From the NCBI GenBank assembly GCA_039105265.1, contig JAPFFF010000048.1:248001-312000 (forward strand): 64,000 nucleotides of DNA. The letters are read 5' to 3'. This DNA is from Tritrichomonas musculus (Eukaryota > Parabasalia > Tritrichomonadida > Tritrichomonadidae). A program made the position numbers and the translations under genes. This document shows, piece after piece, positions 50,401-59,415 of this stretch (the first letter of the stretch is position 1; each line of letters begins with the position of its first letter). The notes under the pieces were generated by a model. That model was not told the origin of the DNA. It searched no databases and was given only the letters and a program-made list of their open reading frames with translations.

Positions 50401-52355
50401 ATTTTAATTATTCCACTTTTTGAAATAAAAGATTTTATTCCTGAATTTTCAAAAGCATTCTTGCCAATGTAAATTCTATCATTGCTAACAACACGAATCA
50501 TTGCAATGAATTGTGAGCAATTTTTAAAACAATTTTTGCCGAATTCTTTTGCTGTCTTTGGTATTTTGAAGTCACTCAATGAAGTGCAATTAAGAAAGGC
50601 GTCTTTGGCAATTGTTTTGAGCCTTGACTTAGCGATATCGATGAGTTCAACTTTAGCCAAATTAGTGCAGTTTGCAAAGGCGCGAGCAGTAATTATCTCT
50701 GTTGTTGAAGGCAGGACAATTTCAGTTATATTCATTAAAAAATTTAAATTCAAAAAGTTTGCAATTGTCTCCAAAAAATCAGTTTTTCGTTTCATTTTAG
50801 TAAATGGAGCGAGAAATGTGAAATCAATTTTTGTTCCATTGAAACATTGCCATCCAAAGTATTCAATATCAGAATTATCTGCAAACTTGATTGATTTCAA
50901 TCTATTGCAGTTATAAAAGCAATAATCACCGATTCTTTGAACCGACTTTGGAATTGAAATTGACTCAATTTTTGTGCAAGCAAAAGCAAAGTCGTCTATT
51001 TCAACCAACTTTGAGTTTTTTTCAAACATAACATTCTTCAAATTTGTGCATTTAAAGAAGCATCCATATCCTATTTTAATTACGTTATTTGGGATCAAAA
51101 TGTTCATTAGTTTGGTAAAAGAAAAAGTGAAAAAGTCAATCATAAAAAGAGATCGTGGAACATTTAAACTTTCAAGTTTTTTGCATTTGTAAAAAGCACC
51201 GTAATCAATCAAATCAACGCTATTTGGAATGTTGATATTTTTAATTTTTGATTCTGAGAAAGCAAGAAAAGAAATTTCTTGAAGCTCTGAATTTTTTTTG
51301 AATAAAACTTTTTCAAAGCTTTTGATATTGAATGCATAATTTGTGATGAATTTGCACTTTGCCAAAATTGATGCACTTGTTATATTTCTTTCAGCAACGA
51401 TCAACTTTTCTTTATCTTTTGTATATATGCATCCACTAAACTTAATAAAGCTGGCATTGTCACTTTTTGGTATTGAAATTGAGGTCAAATTTTTTGTGTT
51501 GTAAAAATAAAACAAATTTAAATTAGAAGAAAGAATTTCTATTTTCTTGATATTTAATTGGCTAAATAAAAGACTTCTAGCAAAATCTTGTGATACTTCA
51601 ATTTTTTCACTTTTTGAATTAGGTGTAACTTTTTGAATGCTTTCTTTGAATTTTATCTTTTTATTCAATTTTCTTTCTTCGAGATTGTCTTCGTAATCTG
51701 AGTGGATCATTTCAGCATTGCTTGTATAGCAATCAAAGTAAATAGTGTCTAAATTTTTGCACATGTAAAAAACATTTTTTGCTTTAACAAAAGGATCAAT
51801 ATTTAATGGCATTTTAAATGATTCTATCTGTGTCTGGCTGAAAGCATAACTACCAACTCTTTCAAGGTTGGGGGCACCGTTATCAAATTCAATTTGTTTT
51901 AAGCATTTAGGAAAGCAATAAGATCCAATTTCTTTGATTTGCTCGGGGAGAATTATTGACTCTATTTGTGTATTTGCAAGTGCCTTGTCGCACAGAAAGT
52001 TGAAAAAATTTTGATCTGAGTCGTTTTTTAAGAAAATGATTTGATTGAGAAAATCACAGCCTTTGAGTGAATTTGTCATTAAAATTTTCAAGCTTGGTGG
52101 AAAAGTTATTGAATAAAGGTTTAAATTGCTAAAAGCACCTGTATTAATGTATTCAAGCTTGCTATCTTTTGAGAAACTAATGGAATAGATGTAATCAGAT
52201 TTCATATTAAAGAAAAAATATTTTTTTAGGATTTTTATGTTATTTAAGTCCTTTTCTGATATGTGTAGCGTCTTGTTATGGATACATTCAATATATTTTG
52301 GTTCTTGAGGGTCAAATTCTTGTTCATCTCTTTTTGGTTTTGTTTGCTTTCGCAT
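44481..52355 (-). CDS. Giant BspA-like leucine-rich-repeat protein (2624 aa)
   Basis: One open frame of 7.9 kb with ATG at 52355. Almost the whole length is TpLRR units of about 23 residues (for example IEEIEIPDTVKVIEQSTF), roughly 80-100 by length. They are interrupted by several non-LRR stretches such as those around residues 220-300, 950-1000 and 1330-1420. Its repeats favour CKSLxxVxF and SGxxSIxIPSSV-like text with more Lys/Asn/Phe than the 994-residue BspA protein, so it is a separate subfamily. No signal peptide or membrane helix is visible; the start is basic and charged (MRKQTKPKRDEQEFDPQEPK). It may be cytoplasmic, or reach the surface by an unconventional route. The frame is intact, which for so long an AT-rich gene argues it is under selection. 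Binding function is inferred. Confidence 0.93.
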   Translation of the reverse strand: MRKQTKPKRDEQEFDPQEPKYIECIHNKTLHISEKDLNNIKILKKYFFFNMKSDYIYSISFSKDSKLEYINTGAFSNLNLYSITFPPSLKILMTNSLKGCDFLNQIIFLKNDSDQNFFNFLCDKALANTQIESIILPEQIKEIGSYCFPKCLKQIEFDNGAPNLERVGSYAFSQTQIESFKMPLNIDPFVKAKNVFYMCKNLDTIYFDCYTSNAEMIHSDYEDNLEERKLNKKIKFKESIQKVTPNSKSEKIEVSQDFARSLLFSQLNIKKIEILSSNLNLFYFYNTKNLTSISIPKSDNASFIKFSGCIYTKDKEKLIVAERNITSASILAKCKFITNYAFNIKSFEKVLFKKNSELQEISFLAFSESKIKNINIPNSVDLIDYGAFYKCKKLESLNVPRSLFMIDFFTFSFTKLMNILIPNNVIKIGYGCFFKCTNLKNVMFEKNSKLVEIDDFAFACTKIESISIPKSVQRIGDYCFYNCNRLKSIKFADNSDIEYFGWQCFNGTKIDFTFLAPFTKMKRKTDFLETIANFLNLNFLMNITEIVLPSTTEIITARAFANCTNLAKVELIDIAKSRLKTIAKDAFLNCTSLSDFKIPKTAKEFGKNCFKNCSQFIAMIRVVSNDRIYIGKNAFENSGIKSFISKSGIIKIDDFAFQKCDKLIKFKANATTSCVIGNFAFYNCSFLEEVEIAKNAEHVSFGESCFMNSTIRNFVVPNNLKVIPKNCFKSCQKLKNVQIEEESNVTRFSREAFANSSIKSIFIPSKTEIVDISCFEKCKKLQKVTFSSNLIACSLKEKAFYMSGLKELVISHAINKINFACFEMCKELINVSFDEETKLKKIEKNVFKSTGIESIVFPQSIKKICSSSFQSCQKLKSVSFSGKNVAIYPFAFTDCNNLQSVECKPSISLYDSNLNGNYFVKIKQNHINVKAIKAFITNNKPFINDSQFFYSDHYVQINCDEIIDAKFTCHVQNIKGKLIKVPSVQMMNGIYYKNFSQIVFCHSTIQYLKIPKFVTSIGPNAFKNTLLKKVDFEEGSKLVSIGSSSFENSQIEEIAIPDSVEYIQDFAFYNCNNLKKVHIQSKSNLLGIHMNAFAKTSIKSIVFPSTLKFVSFHAFQDCPQLTTVKNYSKDIAFDERSFLNSNIENIEFSPTTYFNVSSFCKSKNLKKITFIEKPEKVTFREDSFAFTGIESINLDCDVDISNNAFYCCENLKQVILTGDRIKCSRNSFYHSKIEELTLKLILNSWLKESNEFIHHVIKDSILITYIEKLSLDLSYFSDKKQTKQERIKISLENKCFVVDGNLFYADMIDNKSLFVNYQEEEVKKNEILKVPNYVKKLSFPVMSHIKKIQWPDDCTIDILGPPGFFSYYNLVEIMIPKSVQVIGPHLFEHCHFLSTVQFEEGSNLKKIGEFAFSNTRIEEIEIPDTVKVIEQSTFANDIKLKKVIFTGEIIGKEAFLQTGMTEFNLSNNIRVIESNAFQFCRSLRTFNIDIENSCLSEIGPYAFSETAITEISIPQNIKIIKKFTFNGCQHLKEVVISGKSNLESIEKYSFSGNIALEKINIPKTINKLSYNAFINTPSLISIMNESNKHFIVNDDNCVYSKDNSLRFVPRNLSEYKIKEKCLVIHSGAFCGPNLESVAFSDSSLVRIEKCAFAHSVRLKKIVIPSSVQKIGNEAFIDCQNLETVEFMPSCLIKEIPKYCFTNSGLKIINLPSSVEVIRKGSFYLCKDLTNINLFDTKVEYIDDFAFSGTNIEELKFPSSIKFIGSHAFEGIKSLKEVDFSQFKYISNFFILNKFYISSEYKTNIKEVMSNNLDMQNLVVIIHTTSFSNASVKLFKFDVDGYRWFSFFNNCTKIEEIIVNPNIHLFLEKLRKEKYVTKRLFKTNEVNGIFGNLYKVKKLIWNHQDTIQFYQSRFDNQSIKVNPLHFLNTSKLIKIYLGEETRISNIPECCFSFTWLKEIYIPSSVLVIKSSAFKYCNNLEKVTFAENSQLITIENFAFYGCKKLKAISIPNKIKCIPESCFSFTGLTEIILPSSIEVINSMAFYNCKNLSQIVFNEGLIVIGDSAFANNESIIRIDLPDSLIAIQPHAFLNCINLKQVNTTKKTNLVEIHNGSFENTQIEELKLSPSLINLFEPFNVPKLNKITFYDGILLNFLPFEDGTLYEIDKDSANYYESFDKCNLTHLLQSINNFDLKSSSTRELELLASKISMFSHKLYKLVFIPKNLEYLKIQDCCSKIGNSVLDGINSLQTIEYVKGKSNIINDFPNCCHLYKGAFNSIKNIKILGNYSLMQPKVFSYNESLEKVEFGHSTCIYIIPKFAFLSCRKLQEIIIPSSCILIEQGAFKDCISLNTVKFGSSQNNSKSKLQVIEKEAFYNCSSLTNIDLPSSVTTICEGAFMKCIKLKSFAFERKSNQGNLEKIEENAFRNCSSLESFIVPQSCQFIGHSAFMDCTNMRSFEFKRSRIECIHFRTFCNCVSLESFELQITKDEVKTENNKSHFYIGSESFMNCTSLKEITIYVESNDGFFNVEKIPYKTLKRETIQEKAFCDCKSLTKVHIFVDDFQKIGKFAFLNCSLLRIIEFKVKCSSEYFYYDLDKTMFVGAPKDLKIKLSDQQNNLISEISIPNFE

Positions 52356-54364
52356 TATTTATAATAAAAAATGTAACTATTTTGAATGAATAAATCATTC
52401 AATTGTGTTTTGGCTTAATTGAATGAAGTTTTATTTTACCCGGAATAATAATTTGTCTTACGGTTATACCAAAATAATTCATAAAGATAAACAAATGCAA
52501 AAAAATTGGAATATTGATATTTGATACTATCAGAATAAAAAAAAAAAAAAAAAAAAAATAATATTAAGCATATAAAAGAATAAATAAATTTTGCATTAAG
52601 ATGTTGTCAGCCACACAAACTTATTTGTAATGAGGATCATTTTGAAATCTGATAATAAGCTTCCATATTATTTGTTAATATTCATGCAACAAAATATGTT
52701 TGGGTAGACCAAAAAAAATTTTTAGAAGATTAGTTATTTTCCATTTAAATGGCCATATAATACAATATAAAATGATAATTAAAATTTTATTCTATTTCTC
52801 ATTGAAAATAATATAAAAAACAAATAAAGGGGGATTTTTGCCTCAATTTATTTTGTTAAATAAAATGAAGATATACAAATAAATATAAAATATTTTAAAA
52901 TACATTTATATAATATAAAATATATAATGGAACCTAAAATATATATTGAATAAAATATCTATTAATAATCTTTTATTTCAAGATTTTTTATACAATTAAG
53001 TGTTTTTTGACACATAAAAATACATTTAGTAATCCATAATTAATATAGTTATAAAAATATGTATATTAAATTCAAAGAGAATAAATAAAGAATACTCATC
53101 GTAGGAATAAAAAGATAATTCAATATATAATATTTCTGAGTAAGTTTATTCAAAAAAAAATTTGAACTATTTCCAAATAACTTTTTGATATAAAATCTTT
53201 ATTTTTTGAAAGCCAATAATTTTTATTTCAAAACTTTTTCAATTATTACTTTTTTATTTTCCAAAAAATTGAATATTTCCGAAACAACTTTTTGTATATA
53301 TAATATGATTTGGAAATATTAATTTTTTTAAAGAATTAATTATCAATTTTGGCTGAAAATGCAGAAAAATAAATATTACAGTTCAATGATTTCGTTTCAC
53401 TCGAAAAAAACCTATTTTTATATAAACTTTAGTATTGAATTGTTATTTAAAATATGCATAATTCTTTTTCAAAATCCACTTATTTCCGCATTTAAAAGAT
53501 TCAATATCATCTTATACAACTCAATGGACAATAAATTTGCAAATTAAAAATCAAAAATTGGAAAAATTAATTATAATTTATTTGAAATATTAAATTTTAA
53601 TGTAAACGAATAATAAATAATTGTTTTAAACGCATATTTAATTGAATTACTTATTCTTTTTTTAACAAATATTTTTTGTTTATCAAAATAATGATTATTT
53701 AATAAACAAAAAATACGTTATCTACTCACTAAATAACGTTTTTTTCTTAAAATGCTGAGACTATTAATTAAATGCATATCTTATTTTAAGTTTAATATTT
53801 TATCTAAATAATTATTATATATAAATTGAGTATATATATAAGTATTATTATATGATATTTTTATAATTACTCTATTTAATAAAAAGATATAAACATATTA
53901 TTCGAATTCATTTGAGAATAAAAAATAAAAATTGAATAAAAAATTAGGATTTGTATCAAAAAGTTTAAATTTTTGAATGAAAAACATCTTTTTTATCATA
54001 TCTTTTTTTTGATACGATAAATTTTTTTTATTACTAATTAACATTTTATCAGAATTGAAAATTAAAATTATTTATCATATTTAAAAATCACAAATCCAAA
54101 TTTGATAAAAAGCTCAAATCGGTTCCCCTTTAAACAAATATAAAATTTCAAAGAATTTATTTAAAATTTCATTAACCTCATACAAAATATTCAGTTGGTC
54201 CAAGACAAATTGAATCGGTCCAAGACATTTCAACTTACTGTATTTCTGAAGAAAATGGAAAAAAAAAAAGATGCTTTTATAATCGATTATATCTTATTAT
54301 TTTTTTCCTTTTTTATAGTAAACAAATAAATATTAAATATTTTAAAAATAACATAAATATTCAT
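52356..54364. other. Gene desert, left part
   Basis: About 2 kb of AT-rich DNA. It has an A22 tract (52537-52558) and a direct repeat of GGTCCAAGACA (about 54197 and 54218). No gene or relic could be read in any frame. Confidence 0.5.
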
Positions 54365-54368
54365 TTAA

Positions 54369-55355
54369 GGGTGGAGTCTCAAAATTTTTCGCCACTAAAA
54401 AATTTGAGAGAAAATATTCAAAATATCATTGAATTTTTGCACACCCCATAAGTACCTTCTCTGTTTGAAATTGATTGAAGTTATTTTAAATCAATATCAA
54501 CTATGAGTGTGGTTATAACGTAACGTTTTGCGTTTTTTTATTTTTTGGGTTTATCAAGATAAAAATCGATTTCATTTTTTTTTTATTTTTAAATTCATCA
54601 TATAATAAAACCCAATAAAAAATTTAATAAATAATAAATAAAATTTTATTTTAAATATATAATAATAAGTAAATATTTATTTATCTTTATCCTAGCTTCA
54701 AAAAATGTACAAACCAAAATGAAAAAAATTGAATGGAAGAGTCGCATTTTTTTACATTCAATTTTTTAATTTTGATTTATAAAAAAAGTTCATAAAAGAT
54801 AATAAGAATGTATTAATTTAATAATTCTTATTATTTTAAATAAATAAAACGTGTTTTTGACGAAAATTCCTATATTATAGATATTAAAGAATTTAATTCT
54901 AGGAAATGGAAAGGGAATTGAAAAAGATCAGGCACATTTTTATTTGCGGAGTCATATTTAATAAAGGAAAAACTTCATATTCTTATTTTTCTTGAGTAAT
55001 TTTTGCAATATAAATCAAAAAAAAAAAAAAAAAAAAAAAAAAGTTAAAGGAACAAATCAAGGAGAGGGTACAGTAGATAAAAGAATTTAAGACGATTATT
55101 TGAAAAAAACATATGATATTGCTATTTTTATCGATGAAATTAAAAATTTCAATATTTATCTGAGGTTTGAAAACAAAAAAGTAGTAATGCAAATCATAAT
55201 CGTCCACTATTAATGTATGAGTGCATTTGGTTTAATGTATTTGATTTGATTGGTAAGAAATGAATTCTGTATTTAATCCTAGTAAAAAATTGTTAGAAAA
55301 AAGTAATAATGCCAAAATAAACTTTTTGAGAAAAAATATCACTGAGACTCCACCC
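54369..55355 (+). mobile_element. TTAA-flanked element E1 (987 bp), non-coding
   Basis: Begins GGGTGGAGTCTCA and ends in its exact 13-bp inverse, TGAGACTCCACCC, with TTAA at both sides (54365-54368 and 55356-55359). TTAA duplications are the hallmark of piggyBac-type insertion, but the ends alone do not prove that superfamily. The interior has an A26 tract (55017-55042) and a 22-codon Sel1-like scrap at about 54890-54961. No transposase is present. Confidence 0.68.
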
Positions 55356-55359
55356 TTAA

Positions 55360-57544
55360 GGAGGTAGTTTTCAAATTCAATGCTATAATTCAATGAGTTC
55401 TCACAAAAATAAATATAAGGAAAAGATTGAGAAAAATTATTAAAATAGTAGGTTTATAATGATATATTGTTAAAATTATTAAAAAGTGAATCATTTTTCT
55501 ATCTCCTTTATAAAAAAAAATCAAAATGATAATAATATGAAAATATTTAGATTTTTTTCTGCCATTAACTGGGTATTTAAGGCAAAAAGAGTCATAATAA
55601 TATATAAATTTGGTTTTACTAATATTTTAACTACTTTTTTTTGGTAAATGTATGACTTTTTTTTTTTTTTGATAAGATTTGATTCATATCAGAGGTGCGG
55701 ACACCTACTTTACATTTTTAACGTTTATAAAAATATGTATATCTTTTTATGTATTAATAATAACTAAATAAAATTTTGATATTATATTATAGTGCACTTA
55801 TTTTATATATTTATTATTTAAATGTTTTAAAATATCAATTATATAAGTTATAATAACACAAACAAGTATCCTATGAAAATAACCTAATCCAGCCACCTGA
55901 TGGATGGATTGAAATTATAATGATTTATTATTATATATATTGGAAATTAATGATTAATTATGCATTTTGTTATTTTATAAATATTTCATATTTTGTTAAA
56001 AAGTTCATTTTAATGAATTTTTACATATTTTTTTGAAATATCTAAATAAATAAAGAATTTATTTAGATTATAATTATATTTAAATATTGTACATTTAATT
56101 TAATAAAGATTTGCTAAATTTAGTTTAATTTGATTCAGGGGGCTGAGCTGCAAAAATCAATTTTAAAATCATAAACATTAATAACGATTTTTTTTCAATA
56201 AGAAATTTTTAATAAAATATTAAGCAAATATCTTTTTATATTTATATGTATATCATAGATTATATAACTTTTAATAATATTATATATATTATAAAAAGAT
56301 ATAAAATAAATATAAACAATTAATAAACTTTATTTAACTGTATATTCTAAATATTGAACAATTATAATTTCAAAGCGTTTCGCATAAAATTTTAATTTGA
56401 GAGAAATGAAATAAATAATTTTCTTTATATATTTTGAAGTTTAATCAAAATTTAAATCAAATGTAGAAAGTTTTTTTTCATTAATTTTTTTTTCATAAAT
56501 TTTGAATAAAAAAATCTTCGAGAATAAAATTGAGAATATAATAAATAATAATTGAGAGTCGTTACATTTGAATTCATATCTTAATATGTAATTTATTATT
56601 TTATTATATTATAATAATTATATGATATATATAAAATATATAACAATTATATATTAATAATATAATTTTAAAATACTTTTTTTTATTAAATTTGGCCCAT
56701 TTTCATTTTCTCATTTTTTTTTTGGGCCAATTTAAGTGGAAACTATATCATACATTAATAATTAAATAATAACAAACGAGACACATTTTTTTAAATAGTA
56801 TAAAAATGATTTTTATCATGTTTTAATTACTTTTTTTCTTCTAAATAATAGATTTTTCTATTAATTATATAATTTCTATAGTTTACATATTTTTATATTT
56901 TTTTCAGTGGTTTATATTTTTATACCTCAGAAAAAAAATCATATATCGCCACAAGTCGGCCCCGTGGACGAAAATAAAAAATAATTATATCATTATAATG
57001 CTCATAAAAAATAATTAATATAGGCAAATTTTGGTGCGAATCTAAATCACTTCACCCTGTCCGCACCTCTTTCATATCGATTCCAAAATTTAAAAAATTG
57101 CTTAAAACCATTTTAAAAGCCTATGGTATGAATTGAAAAAAATGATGATAATTATATTAAAAAAATATTATTTCAAAAAAGAATTTTATTGTTAAATTTG
57201 CTTTTAATTTAAAGCAAGGAAATTATGCTATTAATTATTTTTTTTTAATATTTATTCGTTCCACGTTTTTTGAAAAAAAGCCATAAAAGAAAAGGTATTT
57301 TAATTTAATTAATATTTCAATAAAATGGGTTAATTATGTAGATATTTTTTATAATCTTATTTTTATAAAATTGCGATTTTTTACCATAGAAACAAAGAAA
57401 AGAAAAAACCCTTTTTTTTATTTTGATCGTTAAGGACAAATATCAAGGTCATTTAACTTTTTCATAGTATATTACCATTGAAACTTCAATTCTATGAGTT
57501 TTATCAATATTGAATGATTTACGAAAAAATAGGAGACTACCGCC
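55360..57544 (+). mobile_element. TTAA-flanked element E2 (about 2.2 kb), non-coding, interrupted by a hAT-like element
   Basis: Shares the TTAA at 55356-55359 with E1 and has its own at 57545-57548. Its ends are GGAGGTAGTTTTC and, reversed, GGCGGTAGTCTCC (10 of 13 matching). The right end is also like the left end of E1, so E1 and E2 belong to one family. A 1380-bp hAT-like element sits inside (55691-57070), so its own length without it is about 0.8 kb. No coding capacity. Confidence 0.6.
55691..57070 (+). mobile_element. Nested hAT-like non-autonomous element (1380 bp)
   Basis: Begins AGAGGTGCGGACA and ends in its inverse TGTCCGCACCTCT (13 bp perfect), flanked by an exact 8-bp duplication TTCATATC (55683-55690 and 57071-57078). 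Eight-base duplications with short inverted ends are typical of hAT elements. The interior is AT-rich without ORFs. It contains an unusually GC-rich spot with a CCAC/GTGG stem (about 56949-56968) and a TTGGCCCA/TGGGCCAA stem (about 56694-56732). Confidence 0.75.
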
Positions 57545-57690
57545 TTAATGTTGGAATGTCTTTTCATCCAGCCATTTTTTTATTAAAGATCATTCAAGTT
57601 TGTCATTGTTTTCCAATCTATTTACCAAACTATAAAAAAAAATAAATGGAGACAAATCTTACAGACTTATAATATATATAATGTCACCAG

Positions 57691-57935
57691 CTAATTGAAC
57701 CTTCTCTTATATGTTTCATTGAAAATCAGAATGATATGGAAGAAAGCTATCAAAATTTGATTCAATTTTTCGACGATAATAAAAAATCAGAAAAAAACTG
57801 GTGATTTAAAGGAGAATTTAAGCATTATTATTTCAAATTCAAAGTATTTCCATCGAAATCATGATTCTTTTGAGATCAAATTATAAAATTTCGGTCAAAT
57901 GAGAAGATTTTATATAAAAAAAGTACTAAAAAAAT
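57691..57935 (+). pseudogene. DUF3447-type protein relic
   Basis: LIEPSLICFIENQNDMEESY and QNLIQFFDDNKKSEKN run in one frame, then after a one-base shift TGDLKENLSIIISNSKYFHR and NHDSFEIKL continue. A stop and further residues (NFGQMRRFYIKKV) follow. This is the layout of the N-terminal helical region of DUF3447/ankyrin proteins (..F....NL..F.D...I..N..EL...L.II..I...HHRN..F..KI). At least one frameshift and one stop break it, and no ankyrin repeats follow. It lies just beyond the right end of E2. Confidence 0.6.
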
Positions 57936-58356
57936 TATTAATTTTTTTAAATTATTATTATTCATTTAATTTAAAATTTATATATCGAATATTATTATCA
58001 CTTTTCAATATTAATTAAAAAGATAATGATTTATTTAATTATTCTCTCAAAAAAAAAAATGGATTAATTGAAATATTAAATTGATATTTCAATTATATTT
58101 AAAAGATGTACCTGGACTAAGTTATTTCGGGTTACAAAAGAGTTTCATGAATTATATTTTTTATTTATTAATAATATAATATTTATTTAAAAATAAATGG
58201 ATACATTTATAATAATTACTTTTTTATAAATATATAATCATATTTTAATAATTGAGAAAATAATCAATTTAATATTTGTATTGATTATTTTATTACATTG
58301 AAAATATAATTTCCATATATTCAAAAAGTTACTAATATAAAAAAAATAATGTTATA
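57936..58356. other. AT-rich spacer
   Basis: Between the DUF3447 relic and the fold-back element. Nothing recognised. Confidence 0.5.
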
Positions 58357-58691
58357 CTAGATATTCCAACATTTTGTTCTCAAAAAGTGAATTTTATTAA
58401 AGGTCATAGAAAATATTGAATAAATCGCTCTTTTTTTATTCAAATTATTTTATTTTTACATATTTTTTCCGCAGTCTACATACCCCTAGCGGGCGTCGAG
58501 CGACGACTAACGACGACGACCAGAGGGAGGAGTCGTTAGGAGGAGTCGAGACCCCGCGATTTGGGGTAAGACTCGGTAAAAATATGTAACCCAAATAATT
58601 TTGAATAAAAAAAATTATGATTTATTCAATATTTTCTATGTCTTTTATTAAAAATTCTAACTTTTTGAGAACAAAATGTTGGAATATCTAG
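58357..58691 (+). mobile_element. 335-bp fold-back element with a GC-rich tip
   Basis: The two halves are inverted copies. The outer 33 bases (starting CTAGATATTCCAACATTTTG) are identical in both arms and the match continues with few gaps to about 58483 and 58570. TA lies at both sides (58355-58356, 58692-58693), as for Tc1/mariner-like MITEs. The centre (about 58488-58567) is strikingly GC-rich in an AT desert, built from CGACGAC, GGAGGAGTCG and CTAACGAC/GTCGTTAG. It can itself fold (ACCCC...GGGGT; CTAACGAC with GTCGTTAG), so the whole unit would form one long hairpin. It has no ORF. Confidence 0.85.
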
Positions 58692-58693
58692 TA

Positions 58694-59415
58694 CAACAAA
58701 AAAAAATAATATCTCTGAAATTTTTTTTTTGTGATTACTTATAGAAAATTTGAATACTTTTTCCATTTCGAAAGATGCTAAGCCAAGCTCTTTAAATAAA
58801 CTTGATATTCACATAATATACATCTTTTTATAGAATATGGCTAAATCAAATTTCCAAATGGTAGGGCCAATTTTGCTGTAGCAAATTTAATTCAATTTTT
58901 CACTTTTTAAATTGATTATTCATAAAAAATTAAAAAAAATTCAATGGTACTGGTACATCTTATTTAAAATGAAATAAATTTTCTGAACTAAAAAAATAAT
59001 CGGAAAAATTAATACAAAAATCGATCTCCACAGCTGAATCATAGGTATTTATATTTTTTGTGGTCAATGTTTTTAAAAAGCTTGGTCGTTAATTAATTCA
59101 ATAGATTATTTCATCAAAATAAAAAAAAAATAATAAACCAATATATCATGCAAAATATAAATTCAAAAGAAAATAATTTTTTAGGAAATAAAAAACAATT
59201 TATGTATTATATTTAATTTGAAATTTAAAATCAAAATAGTAAATATGAATATATAAACTAATTTCTATATTTTCAAAGAAAAAAAGTCATATAACTTTTT
59301 TCTCTTTTGTGAATATATTTGTTTTTTTTTTTTTTGAGTTTTATTTTCAATACAAAATAACTGATTTTTTTGAATTGAAAATAAAAAAACTTTTTATTCA
59401 CTTTTTTTAAGGAAA
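58694..59415. other. AT-rich spacer upstream of the EF-hand gene
   Basis: No gene or repeat recognised. T and A tracts near 59319-59335 and 59386-59410 precede the EF-hand ATG. Confidence 0.5.
59398..59402 (+). promoter_or_regulatory. Candidate trichomonad initiator (TCACT)
   Basis: TCACT fits the T. vaginalis initiator TCA(+1)YW and would give a 16-base 5' leader before the ATG at 59416, typical of trichomonads. It is only five bases, so the call depends on its position. Confidence 0.4.

Noticed and set aside
53930-54110. Loose inverted match (AGGATTTGTATCAAAAAG against CACAAATCCAAATTTGATAAAAAG)
   Set aside because: Short and poorly matched in AT-rich sequence; no duplication at the edges.
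58480-58590. GC-rich block considered as a tRNA, rRNA piece or small structured RNA gene
   Set aside because: No T-loop, anticodon arm or known RNA core could be fitted; the symmetrical arms explain it better as the tip of a fold-back element.
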